From Klebsiella sp. RIT-PI-d (GTDB taxonomy: Bacteria; Pseudomonadota; Gammaproteobacteria; Enterobacterales; Enterobacteriaceae): a DNA stretch of 64,000 bases. Under the pieces are notes generated by a model that was given only the letters and a program-made list of their open reading frames with translations, was not told where the DNA came from and made no database searches. The stretch's first letter is position 1. The number at the start of each line of letters is the position of its first letter. The translations under genes and the position numbers were made by a program. Positions 22,351 to 32,824 of the stretch are shown one piece after another. The DNA lies in assembly GCF_001187865.1 (NCBI RefSeq), contig NZ_LGIT01000003.1:186001-250000 (forward strand). The letters run 5' to 3'.

Positions 22351-22357
22351 AACAGAC

Positions 22358-23590
22358 TCAGTACAGTAACCGGGCGCGAATCGTTCCCGGGATCGCTTTC
22401 ATACTTTGCAGTGCGCGCTGGGCCACATCTTCCTCAGCTTCAATATCAATAACCACATATCCCATCATTGATGAGGTCTGCAAGAACTGCGCGGCAATGT
22501 TAATGCCCTGCGCGGCAAAGATTTGGTTAATCGCGGTTAATACGCCAGGACGGTTTTCATGGATGTGCAGCAGACGGCGGCCGCCGTGTAACGGCAGCGA
22601 CACTTCCGGGAAGTTGACGGCTGACAGCGTAGAGCCATTGTCGGAATATTTAGCCAGTTTACCAGCAACTTCAAGGCCGATGTTTTCCTGCGCTTCCTGG
22701 GTGGAGCCGCCAATATGCGGCGTCAGTATCACATTGTCGAACTCGCACAGCGGCGAAGTAAACGGGTCGGTGTTTGTTGCAGGCTCAGTCGGGAAGACGT
22801 CGATAGCCGCTCCGGCCAGATGTTTACGTGACAGCGCATCGCACAGAGCAGGAATATCCACCACAGTGCCACGCGCGGCGTTGATCAACAACGCACCGGG
22901 TTTCATCAGCGCCAGTTCTTCCGGCCCCATCATATTTTTGGTCGAGGCGTTTTCCGGCACGTGCAGACTAACCACGTCACTCATATTCAGCAGGTCGGAA
23001 AGATGTTGCACCTGAGTGGCATTGCCCAGGGGCAGTTTATTTTCAATGTCGTAAAAATACACGTACATCCCCAGCGATTCCGCCAGAATGCCAAGCTGAG
23101 TGCCGATATGACCATAACCAATAATGCCCAGCTTTTTGCCGCGTGCTTCAAACGAGCCTGAGGCCAGCTTGTTCCAGATCCCGCGGTGGGCTTTAGCATT
23201 GGCTTCCGGTATTCCGCGCAACAGCAGCAGCAGTTCCCCGATCACCAGTTCAGCCACGGAACGCGTATTAGAGAACGGCGCGTTAAATACCGGCACACCG
23301 CGTTTGGCTGCGGCATCCAGATCGACCTGATTAGTACCGATGCAGAAGCAGCCTACCGCCACCAGCTTCTCAGCCGCGGCCAGCACCTCTTCTGTCAGAT
23401 TTGTACGGGAACGCAGACCGATGAAATGGGCGTCACGGATCGATTCCTTCAGCTGTTCGGTGCTCAGCGCGCCTTTGTGATATTCAATGTTGGTATAACC
23501 CGCAGCACGCAGGCTATCCAGCGCTTTCTGGTGAACACCTTCAACCAGCAGAAACTTAATTTTATCTTTTTCCAGTGATACCTTTGCCAT
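22358..23590 (-). CDS. serA: D-3-phosphoglycerate dehydrogenase
   Basis: 410 residues, identical in length to E. coli SerA. First step of serine synthesis, feedback-inhibited by serine. NAD-binding GYGHIGTQLGILAE (about 155-168), catalytic Arg in NAARGTVVDIP, Glu in the DVFPTEP loop region, His in LTPHIGGSTQEAQENIG (about 290), and the C-terminal ACT serine-binding domain (about 337-410, with HENRPGVLTAINQIFA). Separated by about 264 bp from rpiA on the same strand. Confidence 0.98.
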   Translation of the reverse strand: MAKVSLEKDKIKFLLVEGVHQKALDSLRAAGYTNIEYHKGALSTEQLKESIRDAHFIGLRSRTNLTEEVLAAAEKLVAVGCFCIGTNQVDLDAAAKRGVPVFNAPFSNTRSVAELVIGELLLLLRGIPEANAKAHRGIWNKLASGSFEARGKKLGIIGYGHIGTQLGILAESLGMYVYFYDIENKLPLGNATQVQHLSDLLNMSDVVSLHVPENASTKNMMGPEELALMKPGALLINAARGTVVDIPALCDALSRKHLAGAAIDVFPTEPATNTDPFTSPLCEFDNVILTPHIGGSTQEAQENIGLEVAGKLAKYSDNGSTLSAVNFPEVSLPLHGGRRLLHIHENRPGVLTAINQIFAAQGINIAAQFLQTSSMMGYVVIDIEAEEDVAQRALQSMKAIPGTIRARLLY

Positions 23591-23829
23591 TTCCCCGACC
23601 CTGTCTTTGTCTTAACGGATATTGAGCTAAACGCCACTCTCTCTAAGCAACATATCAAAAAAAACTATCGCGGCAATATGAACGTTTGCGTCGGTAAATT
23701 GAGGGAATGTCATACTGCGGAAAATAGCAGCATAAAATGCTGGACTAAGAAGATTGCGTGGGGGAATTATCAGAGCGGACAGCAAAACGTGATACATGTC
23801 ACTAAATTTGGCGATCGGAATTTTTTTAA

Positions 23830-23850
23830 ACGGGGGAGCTAATCCCCCGT
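23830..23850 (-). terminator. Hairpin after rpiA
   Basis: ACGGGGG (23830-23836) pairs with CCCCCGT (23844-23850) just past the rpiA stop, 7-nt loop. The flank is TTTAAAAAAATT on the minus strand, so the tail is AT-rich but not a clean U-run. The rest of the rpiA-serA gap (23591-23829) shows no gene and should hold the Lrp-controlled serA promoter. Confidence 0.55.
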
Positions 23851-23854
23851 CAGA

Positions 23855-24514
23855 TCATTTCACGATAGTTTTCACGCCATCAGCAGTTCCGATGAGCGCA
23901 ACATCAGCGCCACGATTGGCAAACAGGCCCACCGTCACAACACCCGGAATGCCATTAATCGCGTTTTCGGTGGCAACAGGGTCGATAATCTCCATTCCCC
24001 AGACGTCAAGGATAACGTTGCCGTTGTCGGTTAATACACCCTGGCGATATTCCGGGCGCCCACCCAGCTTGACCAGCTCACGCGCCACCGCGCTGCGCGC
24101 CATCGGGATCACTTCCACAGGCAGCGGAAAGGTGCCGAGGATATCGACCTGTTTTGATGCATCGGCAATGCAGATGAACTTATCTGCGACCGAGGCAATA
24201 ATTTTTTCCCGGGTCAGCGCCGCGCCGCCGCCTTTGATCATTTGCATCTGGCCATTAATCTCGTCTGCGCCATCAACATAGATGCCCAGGCGATCCACTT
24301 CATTGAGATCAAATACCGTGATGCCGAGACTTTTCAGTTTAGCGGTAGACGCATCGGAACTGGATACCGCCCCCTCAATTTGCCCTTTCATGGTACCCAG
24401 CGCATCAATAAAATGGGCGGCAGTCGAACCGGTCCCTACCCCAACAATTGTGCCCGGTACGACATACTGAAGGGCGGCCCAGCCTACTGCTTTTTTCAGT
24501 TCATCCTGCGTCAT
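23855..24514 (-). CDS. rpiA: Ribose-5-phosphate isomerase A
   Basis: 219 residues from the ATG at 24512-24514 ([12 protein letters not shown]), the E. coli length. A second ATG lies immediately before it; a start at 24583 would add unrelated residues. Interconverts ribose-5-P and ribulose-5-P. Substrate loops [15 protein letters not shown] (about 24-38), DGADEI (about 81-86) and [11 protein letters not shown] (about 93-103) are all present. Divergent from argP across about 164 bp. Confidence 0.98.
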   Translation of the reverse strand: MTQDELKKAVGWAALQYVVPGTIVGVGTGSTAAHFIDALGTMKGQIEGAVSSSDASTAKLKSLGITVFDLNEVDRLGIYVDGADEINGQMQMIKGGGAALTREKIIASVADKFICIADASKQVDILGTFPLPVEVIPMARSAVARELVKLGGRPEYRQGVLTDNGNVILDVWGMEIIDPVATENAINGIPGVVTVGLFANRGADVALIGTADGVKTIVK

Positions 24515-24678
24515 CATATTTACCTGTGGAGTGATAATCCTGTGCGCATTATAGAACATCTGCCCCCCGAATGTCCCTGCCACGCGCGTGACCGAATCAG
24601 ACAGACAATTTCGTCTGTATCCGCGTCGGATTTATGTCATAGTGCTATACAGAAACTACCAGGGAGCCACACAATTAC

Positions 24679-25572
24679 ATGAAACGTCCGGACTACAGAA
24701 CGTTACAGGCGCTGGATGCAGTGATCCGTGAACGTGGATTTGAACGCGCAGCGCAGAAGCTATGCATTACCCAGTCCGCCGTCTCACAGCGTATTAAACA
24801 GTTAGAAAATATGTTTGGACAACCGCTACTGGTACGTACTGTTCCACCACGTCCAACCGAGCAGGGACAAAAGCTGCTGGCATTATTACGTCAAGTTGAG
24901 ATGCTGGAAGAGGAATGGCTGGGCGATGAGCAGACCGGCTCTACCCCGCTGCTGCTGTCGCTGGCGGTAAACGCCGACAGTCTGGCCACCTGGCTGCTGC
25001 CTGCCCTGGCCCCGGTTCTGGTCGATTCGCCAATACGCCTGAATCTACAGGTGGAAGATGAAACGCGTACGCAGGAGCGTTTACGGCGTGGTGAAGTGGT
25101 GGGTGCGGTAAGTATTCAGCCGCAGGCGCTGCCAAGCTGTCTGGTCGATCCCCTTGGTGCGCTGGATTATCTATTTGTGGCGTCGAAAGAGTTTGCAGCG
25201 CGATATTTTCCTAACGGGGTTACCCGCTCGGCGCTATTAAAGGCCCCTGCCGTCGCGTTTGATCATCTGGATGATATGCATCAGGCATTTTTACAGCAGA
25301 ATTTTGATTTGCCGCCGGGCAGCGTGCCCTGCCACATCGTTAACTCATCGGAAGCGTTCGTTCAGCTGGCGCGTCAGGGAACAACATGCTGTATGATCCC
25401 GCACCTGCAAATAGAAAAAGAGCTTAAAAGTGGCGAGCTTATCGATCTGACGCCGGGTCTGTATCAACGTCGAATGCTGTACTGGCACCGTTTTGCACCA
25501 GAGAGTCGGATGATGCGCAATGTTACCGATGCGCTGCTGGAACATGGGCACCGGGTGCTGCGCCAGGTTTGA
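24679..25572 (+). CDS. argP: ArgP, LysR-type regulator of arginine/lysine metabolism
   Basis: 297 residues, as in E. coli ArgP (IciA). N-terminal winged helix (about 2-60, with [23 protein letters not shown] as the recognition helix region, written here as two parts) and a periplasmic-protein-like effector domain (about 92-295). In E. coli it activates argO with arginine and is silenced at it by lysine. argO is two genes downstream here. The E. coli mutase cluster argK-scpABC between argP and yggE is absent. Confidence 0.97.
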   Translation: MKRPDYRTLQALDAVIRERGFERAAQKLCITQSAVSQRIKQLENMFGQPLLVRTVPPRPTEQGQKLLALLRQVEMLEEEWLGDEQTGSTPLLLSLAVNADSLATWLLPALAPVLVDSPIRLNLQVEDETRTQERLRRGEVVGAVSIQPQALPSCLVDPLGALDYLFVASKEFAARYFPNGVTRSALLKAPAVAFDHLDDMHQAFLQQNFDLPPGSVPCHIVNSSEAFVQLARQGTTCCMIPHLQIEKELKSGELIDLTPGLYQRRMLYWHRFAPESRMMRNVTDALLEHGHRVLRQV

Positions 25573-25574
25573 AT

Positions 25575-25597
25575 ATGCCCCCGCACACAGGGGGCAT
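25575..25597. terminator. Bidirectional terminator argP / yggE
   Basis: ATGCCCCC (25575-25582) pairs with GGGGGCAT (25590-25597), loop GCACACA. It lies in the 38-bp gap between convergent argP and yggE stops. Confidence 0.65.
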
Positions 25598-25610
25598 TAC
25601 ACAGACTCTT

Positions 25611-26375
25611 TTACTGCGCTTTTTCTGCCGTCTCAGGCGTCGCGGCATTCTGGTTCTGATTCGCGTTCTGTCCAGGCTGCAGTTCAAATACCACATCGAC
25701 CTGATCGTCAAACTGAATCGTTGCCTGCTCGTAGGATTCCTGAGCTGAGGCCGGGGCCGCGTCAGCTTTCATCATCCGCACCATCGGGCTCGGCTGATAA
25801 TTGGAAACATGATAGCGCACGCTATATACCGGCCCCAGCGTACCTTTAAAGCCGGAAGCCAGTTCCTGCGCCTGACGAACAGCATCATCAATGGCCGCTT
25901 TACGCGCCTGATCTTTATAGGTATCAGGTTTTGCCACGCCTAACGAGACGGAACGAATTTCGTTCAGCCCCGCTTTCAGCGCACCGTCTAACAGGGCGTT
26001 AAGCTTATCCAGCTCGCGCAGCGTCACTTCAACCGTTCTTACCGCCTGATACCCTTTAAGAATGCTTTTCCCGTTCTGATAATCGTAATCAGGCTGGGTA
26101 CGCAAATTGGCGGAACGGATGTCCTTTTTCGCTACGCCATTTTGTTCAAGGAAAGTGAGATATTGCGCCACACGCTCGTCAGCTTGTTTCTTGGCTGACG
26201 CAGCATCTTTGGCCGCGATGTTAACTTCAATTGCCAGCGTTGCAATATCCGGAACAGCATCAACGCTCGCCGTGCCGGAAGTGACAATATGCGGACCATT
26301 CGGCAGTTCATTTGCCGAAGCCGACATTGCGCCTAAACTCACCAGTGCCGCCAGGGCCATCACTTTAAACTTCAC
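25611..26375 (-). CDS. yggE: YggE, periplasmic SIMPL-domain oxidative-stress protein
   Basis: 254 residues from a GTG at 26373-26375 (reads VKFKVMALAAL), behind a perfect GGAGG 7 nt upstream. An ATG at 26417 is further away and the added residues are unlike the family. Signal peptide to about residue 21 (SASA), then the SIMPL/DUF541 domain (DAVPDIATLAIEV, then DYDYQNGKSILKGYQ). Reported to reduce reactive oxygen stress in E. coli. The tail (NQNQNAATPETAEKAQ) is low-complexity Gln/Asn/Ala. Confidence 0.93.
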   Translation of the reverse strand: MKFKVMALAALVSLGAMSASANELPNGPHIVTSGTASVDAVPDIATLAIEVNIAAKDAASAKKQADERVAQYLTFLEQNGVAKKDIRSANLRTQPDYDYQNGKSILKGYQAVRTVEVTLRELDKLNALLDGALKAGLNEIRSVSLGVAKPDTYKDQARKAAIDDAVRQAQELASGFKGTLGPVYSVRYHVSNYQPSPMVRMMKADAAPASAQESYEQATIQFDDQVDVVFELQPGQNANQNQNAATPETAEKAQ

Positions 26376-26465
26376 TGTCGAACCTCCATTTGCGTTAAGC
26401 ACCCACCAAGAGAGCACATGCCAGCAAGCTTAGTCTTTGCGCGCAGAAAGTCCATCAGACAAGGC

Positions 26466-27101
26466 TTAGTTAAACAATGTCTGAATGTGATTAACGCCTT
26501 CTTTCGCCAGCTGAAAAGCGATAAACCACATAACGCAGCCTACCACAATATTGATGGTACGTTGTGCCCTTGCCGTGCGCAGACGGGGGGCCAACCATGC
26601 GGCCAGCAGTGCAAGACCAAAGAACCACAGGAACGAGGCGCTGACGGTGCCCGCGGCAAACCAGCGTCGCGGCACGCTCTCCAACTGGCCACCAAGACTG
26701 CCCAGCACGACAAAAGTGTCGAGATAAACATGCGGATTAAGCCACGTGACTGCCAGCATGGTCGCGATAATTTTCCAGCGTCCCTGGCGCATAACTTCCG
26801 CGCTGGCCAGCGCCAGATGACGACTCATGGCAGTTTTTAGTGCGCCAAAACCGTACCACAGTAAGAAAGCCACTCCGCCCCAGGTCACAATAGCCAGCAG
26901 CCAGGGCGATTGCACCAGCAGTGCGCTGCCGCCAAATACGCCGGCGCAAATCAGCGCCATATCACTTACCGCGCAGAGAAAGGCGATCATGATGTGATAC
27001 TGTCGACGGATCCCCTGATTCATCACAAAGGCATTTTGTGGCCCGAGTGGCAGGATCATTGCGGCACCTAGTATAAGCCCCTGAAAATAATAAGATAACA
27101 T
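26466..27101 (-). CDS. argO: ArgO, arginine exporter
   Basis: 211 residues from the ATG at 27099-27101 (MLSYYFQG), the E. coli length. LysE-family exporter with about five to six membrane helices; family stretches [19 protein letters not shown] (about 11-29) and [18 protein letters not shown] (about 119-136). Expected to be activated by ArgP. Confidence 0.96.
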   Translation of the reverse strand: MLSYYFQGLILGAAMILPLGPQNAFVMNQGIRRQYHIMIAFLCAVSDMALICAGVFGGSALLVQSPWLLAIVTWGGVAFLLWYGFGALKTAMSRHLALASAEVMRQGRWKIIATMLAVTWLNPHVYLDTFVVLGSLGGQLESVPRRWFAAGTVSASFLWFFGLALLAAWLAPRLRTARAQRTINIVVGCVMWFIAFQLAKEGVNHIQTLFN

Positions 27102-27498
27102 ATTGATAATTCCATGCTGAATGCCCATGGCGCAGACTATATATCAACCTTTTTATTAGCGGAAATTTAAAATTTTAATAAGCTATAAGAGCATCTAATA
27201 ATTACACAGCACCGCTACTATCACGCAGCCAGCGATGAGTACTACGTTGGATAATAATCTGGCACCGATGGTTAATACGCTGGAGCATAGCGGCGCATAT
27301 GACCGTGCTGAGTCAGCAAGAGATTAGCACCTGGGAAAAGGCGATTCATCTTCCGCAGGTTCAGTTTCAGTGGCGGGATAAGCAAAAAGCGAGGGCGTGG
27401 AATATGCCGCAAAAAAGTGGGCGCGATGCCTGAAGAAATAAACCGTTAATAGGGCTATTGCTCCCGTCACTTTTAACGGGAGCAATAGCATGTACACC
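27102..27498. other. Gene-poor gap between argO and mscS
   Basis: 397 bp. The right end is the mscS hairpin. The middle holds two overlapping short plus-strand readings, 27235-27327 (30 residues, ATG) and 27299-27433 (44 residues, ATG, MTVLSQQEISTWEKAIHL...), neither with a convincing ribosome site. The composition looks more like a decayed coding fragment than a gene; I do not recognise it. Confidence 0.35.
27454..27489 (-). terminator. 14-bp perfect hairpin after mscS
   Basis: GCTATTGCTCCCGT (27454-27467) and ACGGGAGCAATAGC (27476-27489) pair perfectly around an 8-nt loop, beginning 10 bp past the mscS stop. No clear U-tract. Confidence 0.6.
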
Positions 27499-28374
27499 TT
27501 AGTGCTTCACTAGATCGACTTCTTTCTCTTGTTTAGTCCGCTTAAGGTTAACGTCCATCTGCTGATACGGGAACTCAATACCTTTCGCGTCAAACTCGCG
27601 TTTAATGCGCTCCAGCACATCCCAGTATACGCTCTGCAAATCGCTGCTTTGGCTCCAGATACGGATCACAAAGTTGACCTGGGAGGCCGCCAGTTCGTTC
27701 ATTCGCACCGTCATTTCACGATCTTTGATAATACGTTCGTCCGACTGGATAATATCGGTCAGGATCTTTTTTACCTGATCGATATCCGCGTCATAGGAAA
27801 CGCCGATCACCAGCTCGTTACGGCGTACCGGTTCACGCGAATAGTTAATGATATTCCCGGCGATGATTTTACCGTTCGGAATAACCACATAGCGGCCATC
27901 GGATGAGCGCAGCGTAGTTGAAAAGATTTGCACGTGCAGCACGGTTCCGGCAACGCCCCCTAAATCAACATATTCACCGGAGCGGAAGTGGCGGAAGATG
28001 ACCAGCAGCACGCCCGCAGCAAGGTTAGAGAGCGATCCCTGTAACGCCAGACCCACCGCCAGACCTGCTGCACCCAGTACAGCAATCACCGACGCCGTCT
28101 GGACACCGACCCGGCCGAGCGCGGCGATCAGCGTAAAACCAATGATAGCGTAACGTACCAGCGCAGAGAGGAAGTCCGCGACGGTGGCATCAATGTGACG
28201 GGCGATCATCACGCGATCGACCGCTTTTGAAACCACGCGCGCGACAATCACCCCAACCACGATAATCGCGATAGCCGCAACGATATTCACCACATAACTC
28301 AACAGCAGCGCCTGATTGGTTACCAGCCACGAGCCTGCATCATTGATACTGTCCACGACGTTTAAATCATCCAT
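27499..28374 (-). CDS. mscS: Small-conductance mechanosensitive channel MscS
   Basis: 291 residues from the ATG at 28372-28374 ([12 protein letters not shown]), slightly longer than E. coli MscS (286). Three N-terminal membrane helices, the pore helix TM3 with alternating Gly and Ala ([24 protein letters not shown], written in full only as positions about 100-123), then the cytosolic vestibule. Opens on membrane tension during osmotic downshock. An ATG at 28398 would add 8 residues. Located between fbaA and argO. Confidence 0.96.
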   Translation of the reverse strand: MDDLNVVDSINDAGSWLVTNQALLLSYVVNIVAAIAIIVVGVIVARVVSKAVDRVMIARHIDATVADFLSALVRYAIIGFTLIAALGRVGVQTASVIAVLGAAGLAVGLALQGSLSNLAAGVLLVIFRHFRSGEYVDLGGVAGTVLHVQIFSTTLRSSDGRYVVIPNGKIIAGNIINYSREPVRRNELVIGVSYDADIDQVKKILTDIIQSDERIIKDREMTVRMNELAASQVNFVIRIWSQSSDLQSVYWDVLERIKREFDAKGIEFPYQQMDVNLKRTKQEKEVDLVKH

Positions 28375-28535
28375 TAAGCCATCCTTATGGTTACTCAAAA
28401 AGAAAACGAACGGTCATCCCAAAGGGGGAAAGTAAGTTAGTAAAGGGTAAACACAAAGCGGAGAAATGCCAAATTGATCACAAAACCCGGCGACCAGGAC
28501 GTTGAATACATAATAGAAAAATGCGGCTTAACCAT

Positions 28536-28563
28536 AAAAAAAGACCCGCTGATGCGGGCCTTT
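28536..28563 (-). terminator. Terminator of the pgk-fbaA transcript
   Basis: On the minus strand GGCCCGC-ATCA-GCGGGTC is followed by T7 (plus A-run 28536-28542). It begins about 26 bp past the fbaA stop. Confidence 0.9.
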
Positions 28564-28588
28564 AAACGACACGTTTAGCACGTGTTAA

Positions 28589-29668
28589 TTACAGAACGTC
28601 TACGGCATTCAGCTCTTTGAAAGCCTGTTCCAGACGCGTAATCATGGATGTCTGCGCAGCACGCAGCCACACACGCGGGTCGTAGTATTTTTTGTTCGGC
28701 TGATCTGCGCCTTTCGGGTTACCCAGCTGGCCCTGCAGATAGCCTTCGTTAGTTTTGTAGTAGTTCAGGATACCTTCCCAGGTTGCCCACTGGGTATCGG
28801 TATCAATGTTCATTTTCACTACGCCATAGCTAACGGAGTCTTTGATTTCCTGAGCAGTAGAACCGGAACCGCCGTGGAATACGAAGTTCAGGCTGTTGTG
28901 CGGCAGGTTATGTTTCTTAGAAACATATTCCTGAGAGTCGCGCAGGATGGTTGGGGTCAGTTTAACGTTACCCGGCTTGTAAACGCCGTGTACGTTACCG
29001 AAGGACGCCGCGATGGTGAAACGCGGGCTGATTTTGCTCAGCTCGGTATACGCGTAATCAACGTCTTCCGGCTGAGTGTACAGCGCAGAGGCGTCCATGT
29101 GGCTGTTGTCCACACCATCTTCTTCACCACCGGTGCAACCCAGTTCCAGTTCCAGCGTCATGTCGATTTTCGCCATGCGGGTCAGGTACTGAGAGCACAG
29201 CGCGATGTTTTCTTCCAGAGATTCTTCAGACAGATCAATCATGTGGGAAGAGAACAGCGGTTTGCCGGTAGCAGCGAAGTGTTTTTCACCCGCATCCAGC
29301 AGGCCGTCAATCCACGGCAGCAATTTTTTCGCGCAGTGGTCAGTGTGCAGGATCACCGGCACGCCGTAGTGTTCAGCCATCTGATGTACATGATGTGCGC
29401 CAGAGATTGCGCCAAGAATAGCAGCACCCTGAGGAACGTCGGTTTTTACGCCTTTACCGGCGATAAACTGCGCACCACCGTTAGAGAACTGGACAATAAC
29501 CGGGGCTTTAACTTTCGCTGCAGCTTCAAGGACGGCGTTGATAGAGTCGGTACCCACGCAGTTTACCGCTGGCAGTGCGAAGTTGTTTTCTTTCGCTACC
29601 TGGAAGACTTTCTGTACGTCATCACCAGTAATGACGCCTGGTTTTACGAAATCAAAAATTTTAGACAT
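28589..29668 (-). CDS. fbaA: Class II fructose-bisphosphate aldolase
   Basis: 359 residues from the ATG at 29666-29668 (MSKIFDFVKPG). Zn-dependent aldolase of glycolysis. Metal and substrate motifs: HTDHCAKKLLPW (about 108-119), ELGCTGGEEDGVDNS (about 174-188), FGNVHGVYKPG (about 222-232) and FHGGSGSTAQEI (about 263-274). An upstream in-frame ATG (29761) is rejected. It follows pgk by about 101 bp on the same strand. Confidence 0.98.
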   Translation of the reverse strand: MSKIFDFVKPGVITGDDVQKVFQVAKENNFALPAVNCVGTDSINAVLEAAAKVKAPVIVQFSNGGAQFIAGKGVKTDVPQGAAILGAISGAHHVHQMAEHYGVPVILHTDHCAKKLLPWIDGLLDAGEKHFAATGKPLFSSHMIDLSEESLEENIALCSQYLTRMAKIDMTLELELGCTGGEEDGVDNSHMDASALYTQPEDVDYAYTELSKISPRFTIAASFGNVHGVYKPGNVKLTPTILRDSQEYVSKKHNLPHNSLNFVFHGGSGSTAQEIKDSVSYGVVKMNIDTDTQWATWEGILNYYKTNEGYLQGQLGNPKGADQPNKKYYDPRVWLRAAQTSMITRLEQAFKELNAVDVL

Positions 29669-29769
29669 GTTACGGAGTCCTGTATCGTCGGGCCTGAGAA
29701 AAATATCTACCGCGCCGATATCAGCGCGGCCAGAAAACAGCGGGCAGGAAACCCTGCCCATAGTAACGA

Positions 29770-30933
29770 TTACTTCTTCGCACGCTCTTCGAGCATGGCA
29801 ACTGCTGGCAGAACTTTACCTTCCACGAATTCGAGGAACGCGCCGCCGCCAGTAGAGATATAGGAAATTTTGTCGGAGATACCGAACAGGTCGATAGCCG
29901 CCAGAGTGTCACCGCCGCCCGCGATAGAGAACGCGTCGCTGTCAGCGATCGCGTTAGCGATAACTTCGGTGCCTTTGCGGAAGTTAGCAAATTCGAACAC
30001 GCCTACCGGGCCGTTCCACAGGATGGTTTTGGCATTTTTCAGGATTTCAGCCAGTTTCTCAGCGGAAGCATCACCCAGGTCGAGGATCTGCTCTTCGTCT
30101 TTGATATCGCTAACGGATTTCAGGGTTGCGGTTGCCGTTTCAGAGAACTCGGTAGCCACGCGAACATCCGTCGGAACCGGGATATCGCAGGTGGTCAGCA
30201 GGCGTTTAGCTTCATCAACCAGATCGGCTTCGTACAGAGATTTGCCTACGTTATGGCCCTGAGCTGCCACAAACGTGTTGGCGATACCACCGCCCACGAT
30301 CAGCTGGTCAGCGATTTTAGACAGGGAATCCAGAACGGTCAGTTTGGTGGAAACTTTAGAACCACCCACAATGGCAACCATTGGACGAGCTGGTTCTTTC
30401 AGCGCTTTACCCAGCGCATCCAGTTCAGCTGCCAGCAGCGGACCAGCACAGGCTACGTCAGCGAATTTTGCGATGCCGTGAGTTGACGCCTGGGCACGGT
30501 GAGCCGTACCGAAAGCATCCATCACAAATACATCACACAGTGCTGCATATTTTTTGGACAGTGCTTCGTCGTCTTTTTTCTCGCCTTTGTTAAAGCGAAC
30601 ATTTTCCAGAACGACCAGCTCGCCGTCAGCCACTTCAACACCGTCGAGGTAATCTTTTACCAGACGAACCGGGCTGGAGAGTTTGTCTTTCAGATAGTTA
30701 ACTACCGGCAGCAGAGAGAATTCTTCATTGTACTCGCCTTCGGTAGGACGACCCAGGTGAGAAGTTACCATCACTTTAGCACCTTGTTTCAGGGCCAGTT
30801 CGATAGTCGGCAGAGAAGCACGAATACGCGCATCGCTGGTCACTTTCCCTTCTTTAACTGGTACGTTCAAATCCGCACGGATGAAAACGCGTTTACCAGC
30901 AAGATCCAAATCGGTCATCTTAATTACAGACAT
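29770..30933 (-). CDS. pgk: Phosphoglycerate kinase
   Basis: 387 residues, the E. coli length. N-terminal 3-PG binding [11 protein letters not shown] (about 19-29) and HLGRPTEGE (about 60-68); C-terminal nucleotide domain with GGSKVSTKL (about 190) and the GGGDTLAAI loop (about 345). Middle gene of epd-pgk-fbaA. Confidence 0.98.
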   Translation of the reverse strand: MSVIKMTDLDLAGKRVFIRADLNVPVKEGKVTSDARIRASLPTIELALKQGAKVMVTSHLGRPTEGEYNEEFSLLPVVNYLKDKLSSPVRLVKDYLDGVEVADGELVVLENVRFNKGEKKDDEALSKKYAALCDVFVMDAFGTAHRAQASTHGIAKFADVACAGPLLAAELDALGKALKEPARPMVAIVGGSKVSTKLTVLDSLSKIADQLIVGGGIANTFVAAQGHNVGKSLYEADLVDEAKRLLTTCDIPVPTDVRVATEFSETATATLKSVSDIKDEEQILDLGDASAEKLAEILKNAKTILWNGPVGVFEFANFRKGTEVIANAIADSDAFSIAGGGDTLAAIDLFGISDKISYISTGGGAFLEFVEGKVLPAVAMLEERAKK

Positions 30934-30982
30934 GGTGAATCCTCTCGTTGATTCTTAAAGTTTTGCAGGCGCAACAAGCGCC

Positions 30983-32002
30983 CTACCTGAAACCAATAGC
31001 TGCCATCGCTAACGTCGTGTCGAGCATTCGGTTAGCAAAGCCCCATTCATTATCGCACCAGACGAGCGTCTTAATCAGGTGCGCACCACTTACGCGCGTT
31101 TGTGTGCCATCAACAATAGCACTGTGCGGATCGTGGTTAAAATCAGTTGAGACTAACGGTAATTCCGTATAGTCAACTATACCATGAAATGCATCCCGTG
31201 CTGCTTTTTGCAGCAACTGATTGACTTCAATGGCTTTTACCGGTTGCTTCACGGTGACGCTAAGATCGATAGCCGTCACGTTTATTGTCGGTACGCGCAC
31301 GGCAATAGCTTCAAAACAGTCATCAAACTGCGGCAGAATGCGGGCAATACCCGCAGCCAGCTTTGTATCAACCGGGATAATGGATTGACTCGCCGCACGT
31401 GTACGACGCAGATCCGGATGGTAAGCGTCAATCACCTGTTGATCGTGCATTGCAGAGTGAATTGTTGTCACCGTGCCGGACTCGATAGCAAACGCATCAT
31501 CCAGCAATTTAATGATCGGAATAATACAATTTGTGGTACAGGAGGCGTTGGAGACGATGCGGTCTTCCGCTTGTAGCGCGTCATGATTAACGCCATAGAC
31601 TACTGTCGCATCAAGATCGTTACTGCCAGGATGCGAAAAGAGAACTTTTTTTGCTCCCGCAGTCAGATGAGCGTTCCCGTGATCGCGAGTGCCATATACG
31701 CCGGTACAGTCCAGCACGATATCGACACCCAGTTCACCCCAGGGAAGCGCCTCAATTGAGCGCTCATGCAGAAGACGGATAGCGTCATCACCGACGAAAA
31801 GCTGCTCGCGCTCCTGGCGCACATCCCAGGCAAAGCGTCCGTGGCTGGTGTCGTATTTCAATAAATGTGCGATACCTGCTGCATCGGCCAGTTCATTGAT
31901 TGCCACGACGGTCATTTCCGCCCGACGCCCGGATTCATATAAAGCACGAACCACGTTGCGCCCAATGCGACCGAAGCCATTAATCGCTACACGTACGGTC
32001 AT
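30983..32002 (-). CDS. epd: Erythrose-4-phosphate dehydrogenase
   Basis: 339 residues from the ATG at 32000-32002 ([16 protein letters not shown]). A 63-residue in-frame extension to 32191 is rejected: it is unlike the family. GAPDH fold with catalytic Cys in SNASCTTNC (about 151-159) and His in [10 protein letters not shown]. Makes 4-phosphoerythronate for pyridoxal phosphate synthesis. First gene of epd-pgk-fbaA. Divergent from the PPC/ECF operon. Confidence 0.97.
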   Translation of the reverse strand: MTVRVAINGFGRIGRNVVRALYESGRRAEMTVVAINELADAAGIAHLLKYDTSHGRFAWDVRQEREQLFVGDDAIRLLHERSIEALPWGELGVDIVLDCTGVYGTRDHGNAHLTAGAKKVLFSHPGSNDLDATVVYGVNHDALQAEDRIVSNASCTTNCIIPIIKLLDDAFAIESGTVTTIHSAMHDQQVIDAYHPDLRRTRAASQSIIPVDTKLAAGIARILPQFDDCFEAIAVRVPTINVTAIDLSVTVKQPVKAIEVNQLLQKAARDAFHGIVDYTELPLVSTDFNHDPHSAIVDGTQTRVSGAHLIKTLVWCDNEWGFANRMLDTTLAMAAIGFR

Positions 32003-32378
32003 AGATCTCCTGCAAAACGTCCCGATTCCATGAAGCTGACAGAATAATGCAGCAGCCCATTCAGGGAAACCTTGCCTGTCACAAACTGCGACTGATTGAT
32101 TAATTGTCGAACATTTAATCGACTGAAACGGTTCAGCTAGGATAGGTGAATTGTGGAATAAAAGGAATGAATGCCTTATGGGTAAGCACATTTATCTGAT
32201 CTGCGTCACATTTTCTCCTGACCGTGTCTGGGCTTTTATTCCATACCGGGAATTATGTATAACGATAGCGAATCTTTTTAGTTGTCCGTAATGACATTTA
32301 CTGATTTAAATCAGAGTTCGTACCTCGTTACACGCATAAGATCCGCCGCACGTCCGGGTCCCGGAGTTATAACCTATT
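32003..32378. promoter_or_regulatory. Divergent control region epd / PPC-ECF operon
   Basis: 376 bp with no gene. A CRP-like site TCTGA-TCTGCG-TCACA at 32195-32210 fits TGTGA-N6-TCACA with one mismatch in the left half. E. coli epd is known to be CRP-activated from a promoter upstream. I see no TPP, cobalamin or other riboswitch signature before the PPC gene, though the 32330-32375 stretch is GC-rich and could fold. Confidence 0.5.
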
Positions 32379-32804
32379 ATGGAACATTTAAACCTCCCTG
32401 CTGGCGCGCACTTTTACGCCCTTCGTCTTCTTCCTGGTCAGGAAGTCTTTGCTCAACTCCATGCTTTCATTCATGCACATCATATCCATGCCGGATGGAT
32501 TGCAGGCTGTACCGGGAGCCTCACCGATGTTGCGTTACGCTATGCCGGCCGCGAAGAAACGACCCGATTAGCCGGGACGTATGAAGTGATTTCACTCAAT
32601 GGCACGCTGGAGCTAACGGGCGAACATCTGCATCTTGCGGTGTCCGATCCGGACGGCGTTATGCTCGGGGGACATATGATGCCCGGCTGTACCGTGCGTA
32701 CCACCCTTGAACTGATTATTGGCGAACTGAAATCACTCTCGTTTAGCCGCCAGCCATGCGCCATTTCTGGCTATGACGAGCTGGTTATTACGCCACGCAA
32801 CTAG
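32379..32804 (+). CDS. PPC/DUF296-domain protein, first gene of an ECF transporter operon
   Basis: 141 residues. The whole protein is a PPC (DUF296) domain, found in plant AT-hook proteins and standing alone in bacteria. Core motifs: HIHAGWIAGCTGSLTDVALRY (start about residue 34) with His residues of the metal site, GEHLHLAVSDPDGVMLGGHM (about 79-98) and GCTVRTTLELII. No AT hook or helix-turn-helix is evident, so direct DNA binding is not supported by sequence. It starts at ATG 32379 and lies 20 bp before the ECF S component. Role in transport or in processing the substrate is unknown. Confidence 0.85.
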   Translation: MEHLNLPAGAHFYALRLLPGQEVFAQLHAFIHAHHIHAGWIAGCTGSLTDVALRYAGREETTRLAGTYEVISLNGTLELTGEHLHLAVSDPDGVMLGGHMMPGCTVRTTLELIIGELKSLSFSRQPCAISGYDELVITPRN

Positions 32805-32824
32805 ACTATTGATAAGAGGTTTTC

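Noticed and set aside
22243-22357. Sib/Ibs toxin-antitoxin RNA between fau and serA
   Set aside because: Present in E. coli K-12 at this position, but here only two palindromic repeats fill the 115 bp.
32211-32378. Riboswitch before the PPC-ECF operon
   Set aside because: No TPP, FMN, cobalamin or preQ1 core was recognised; a covariance-model search would be decisive.
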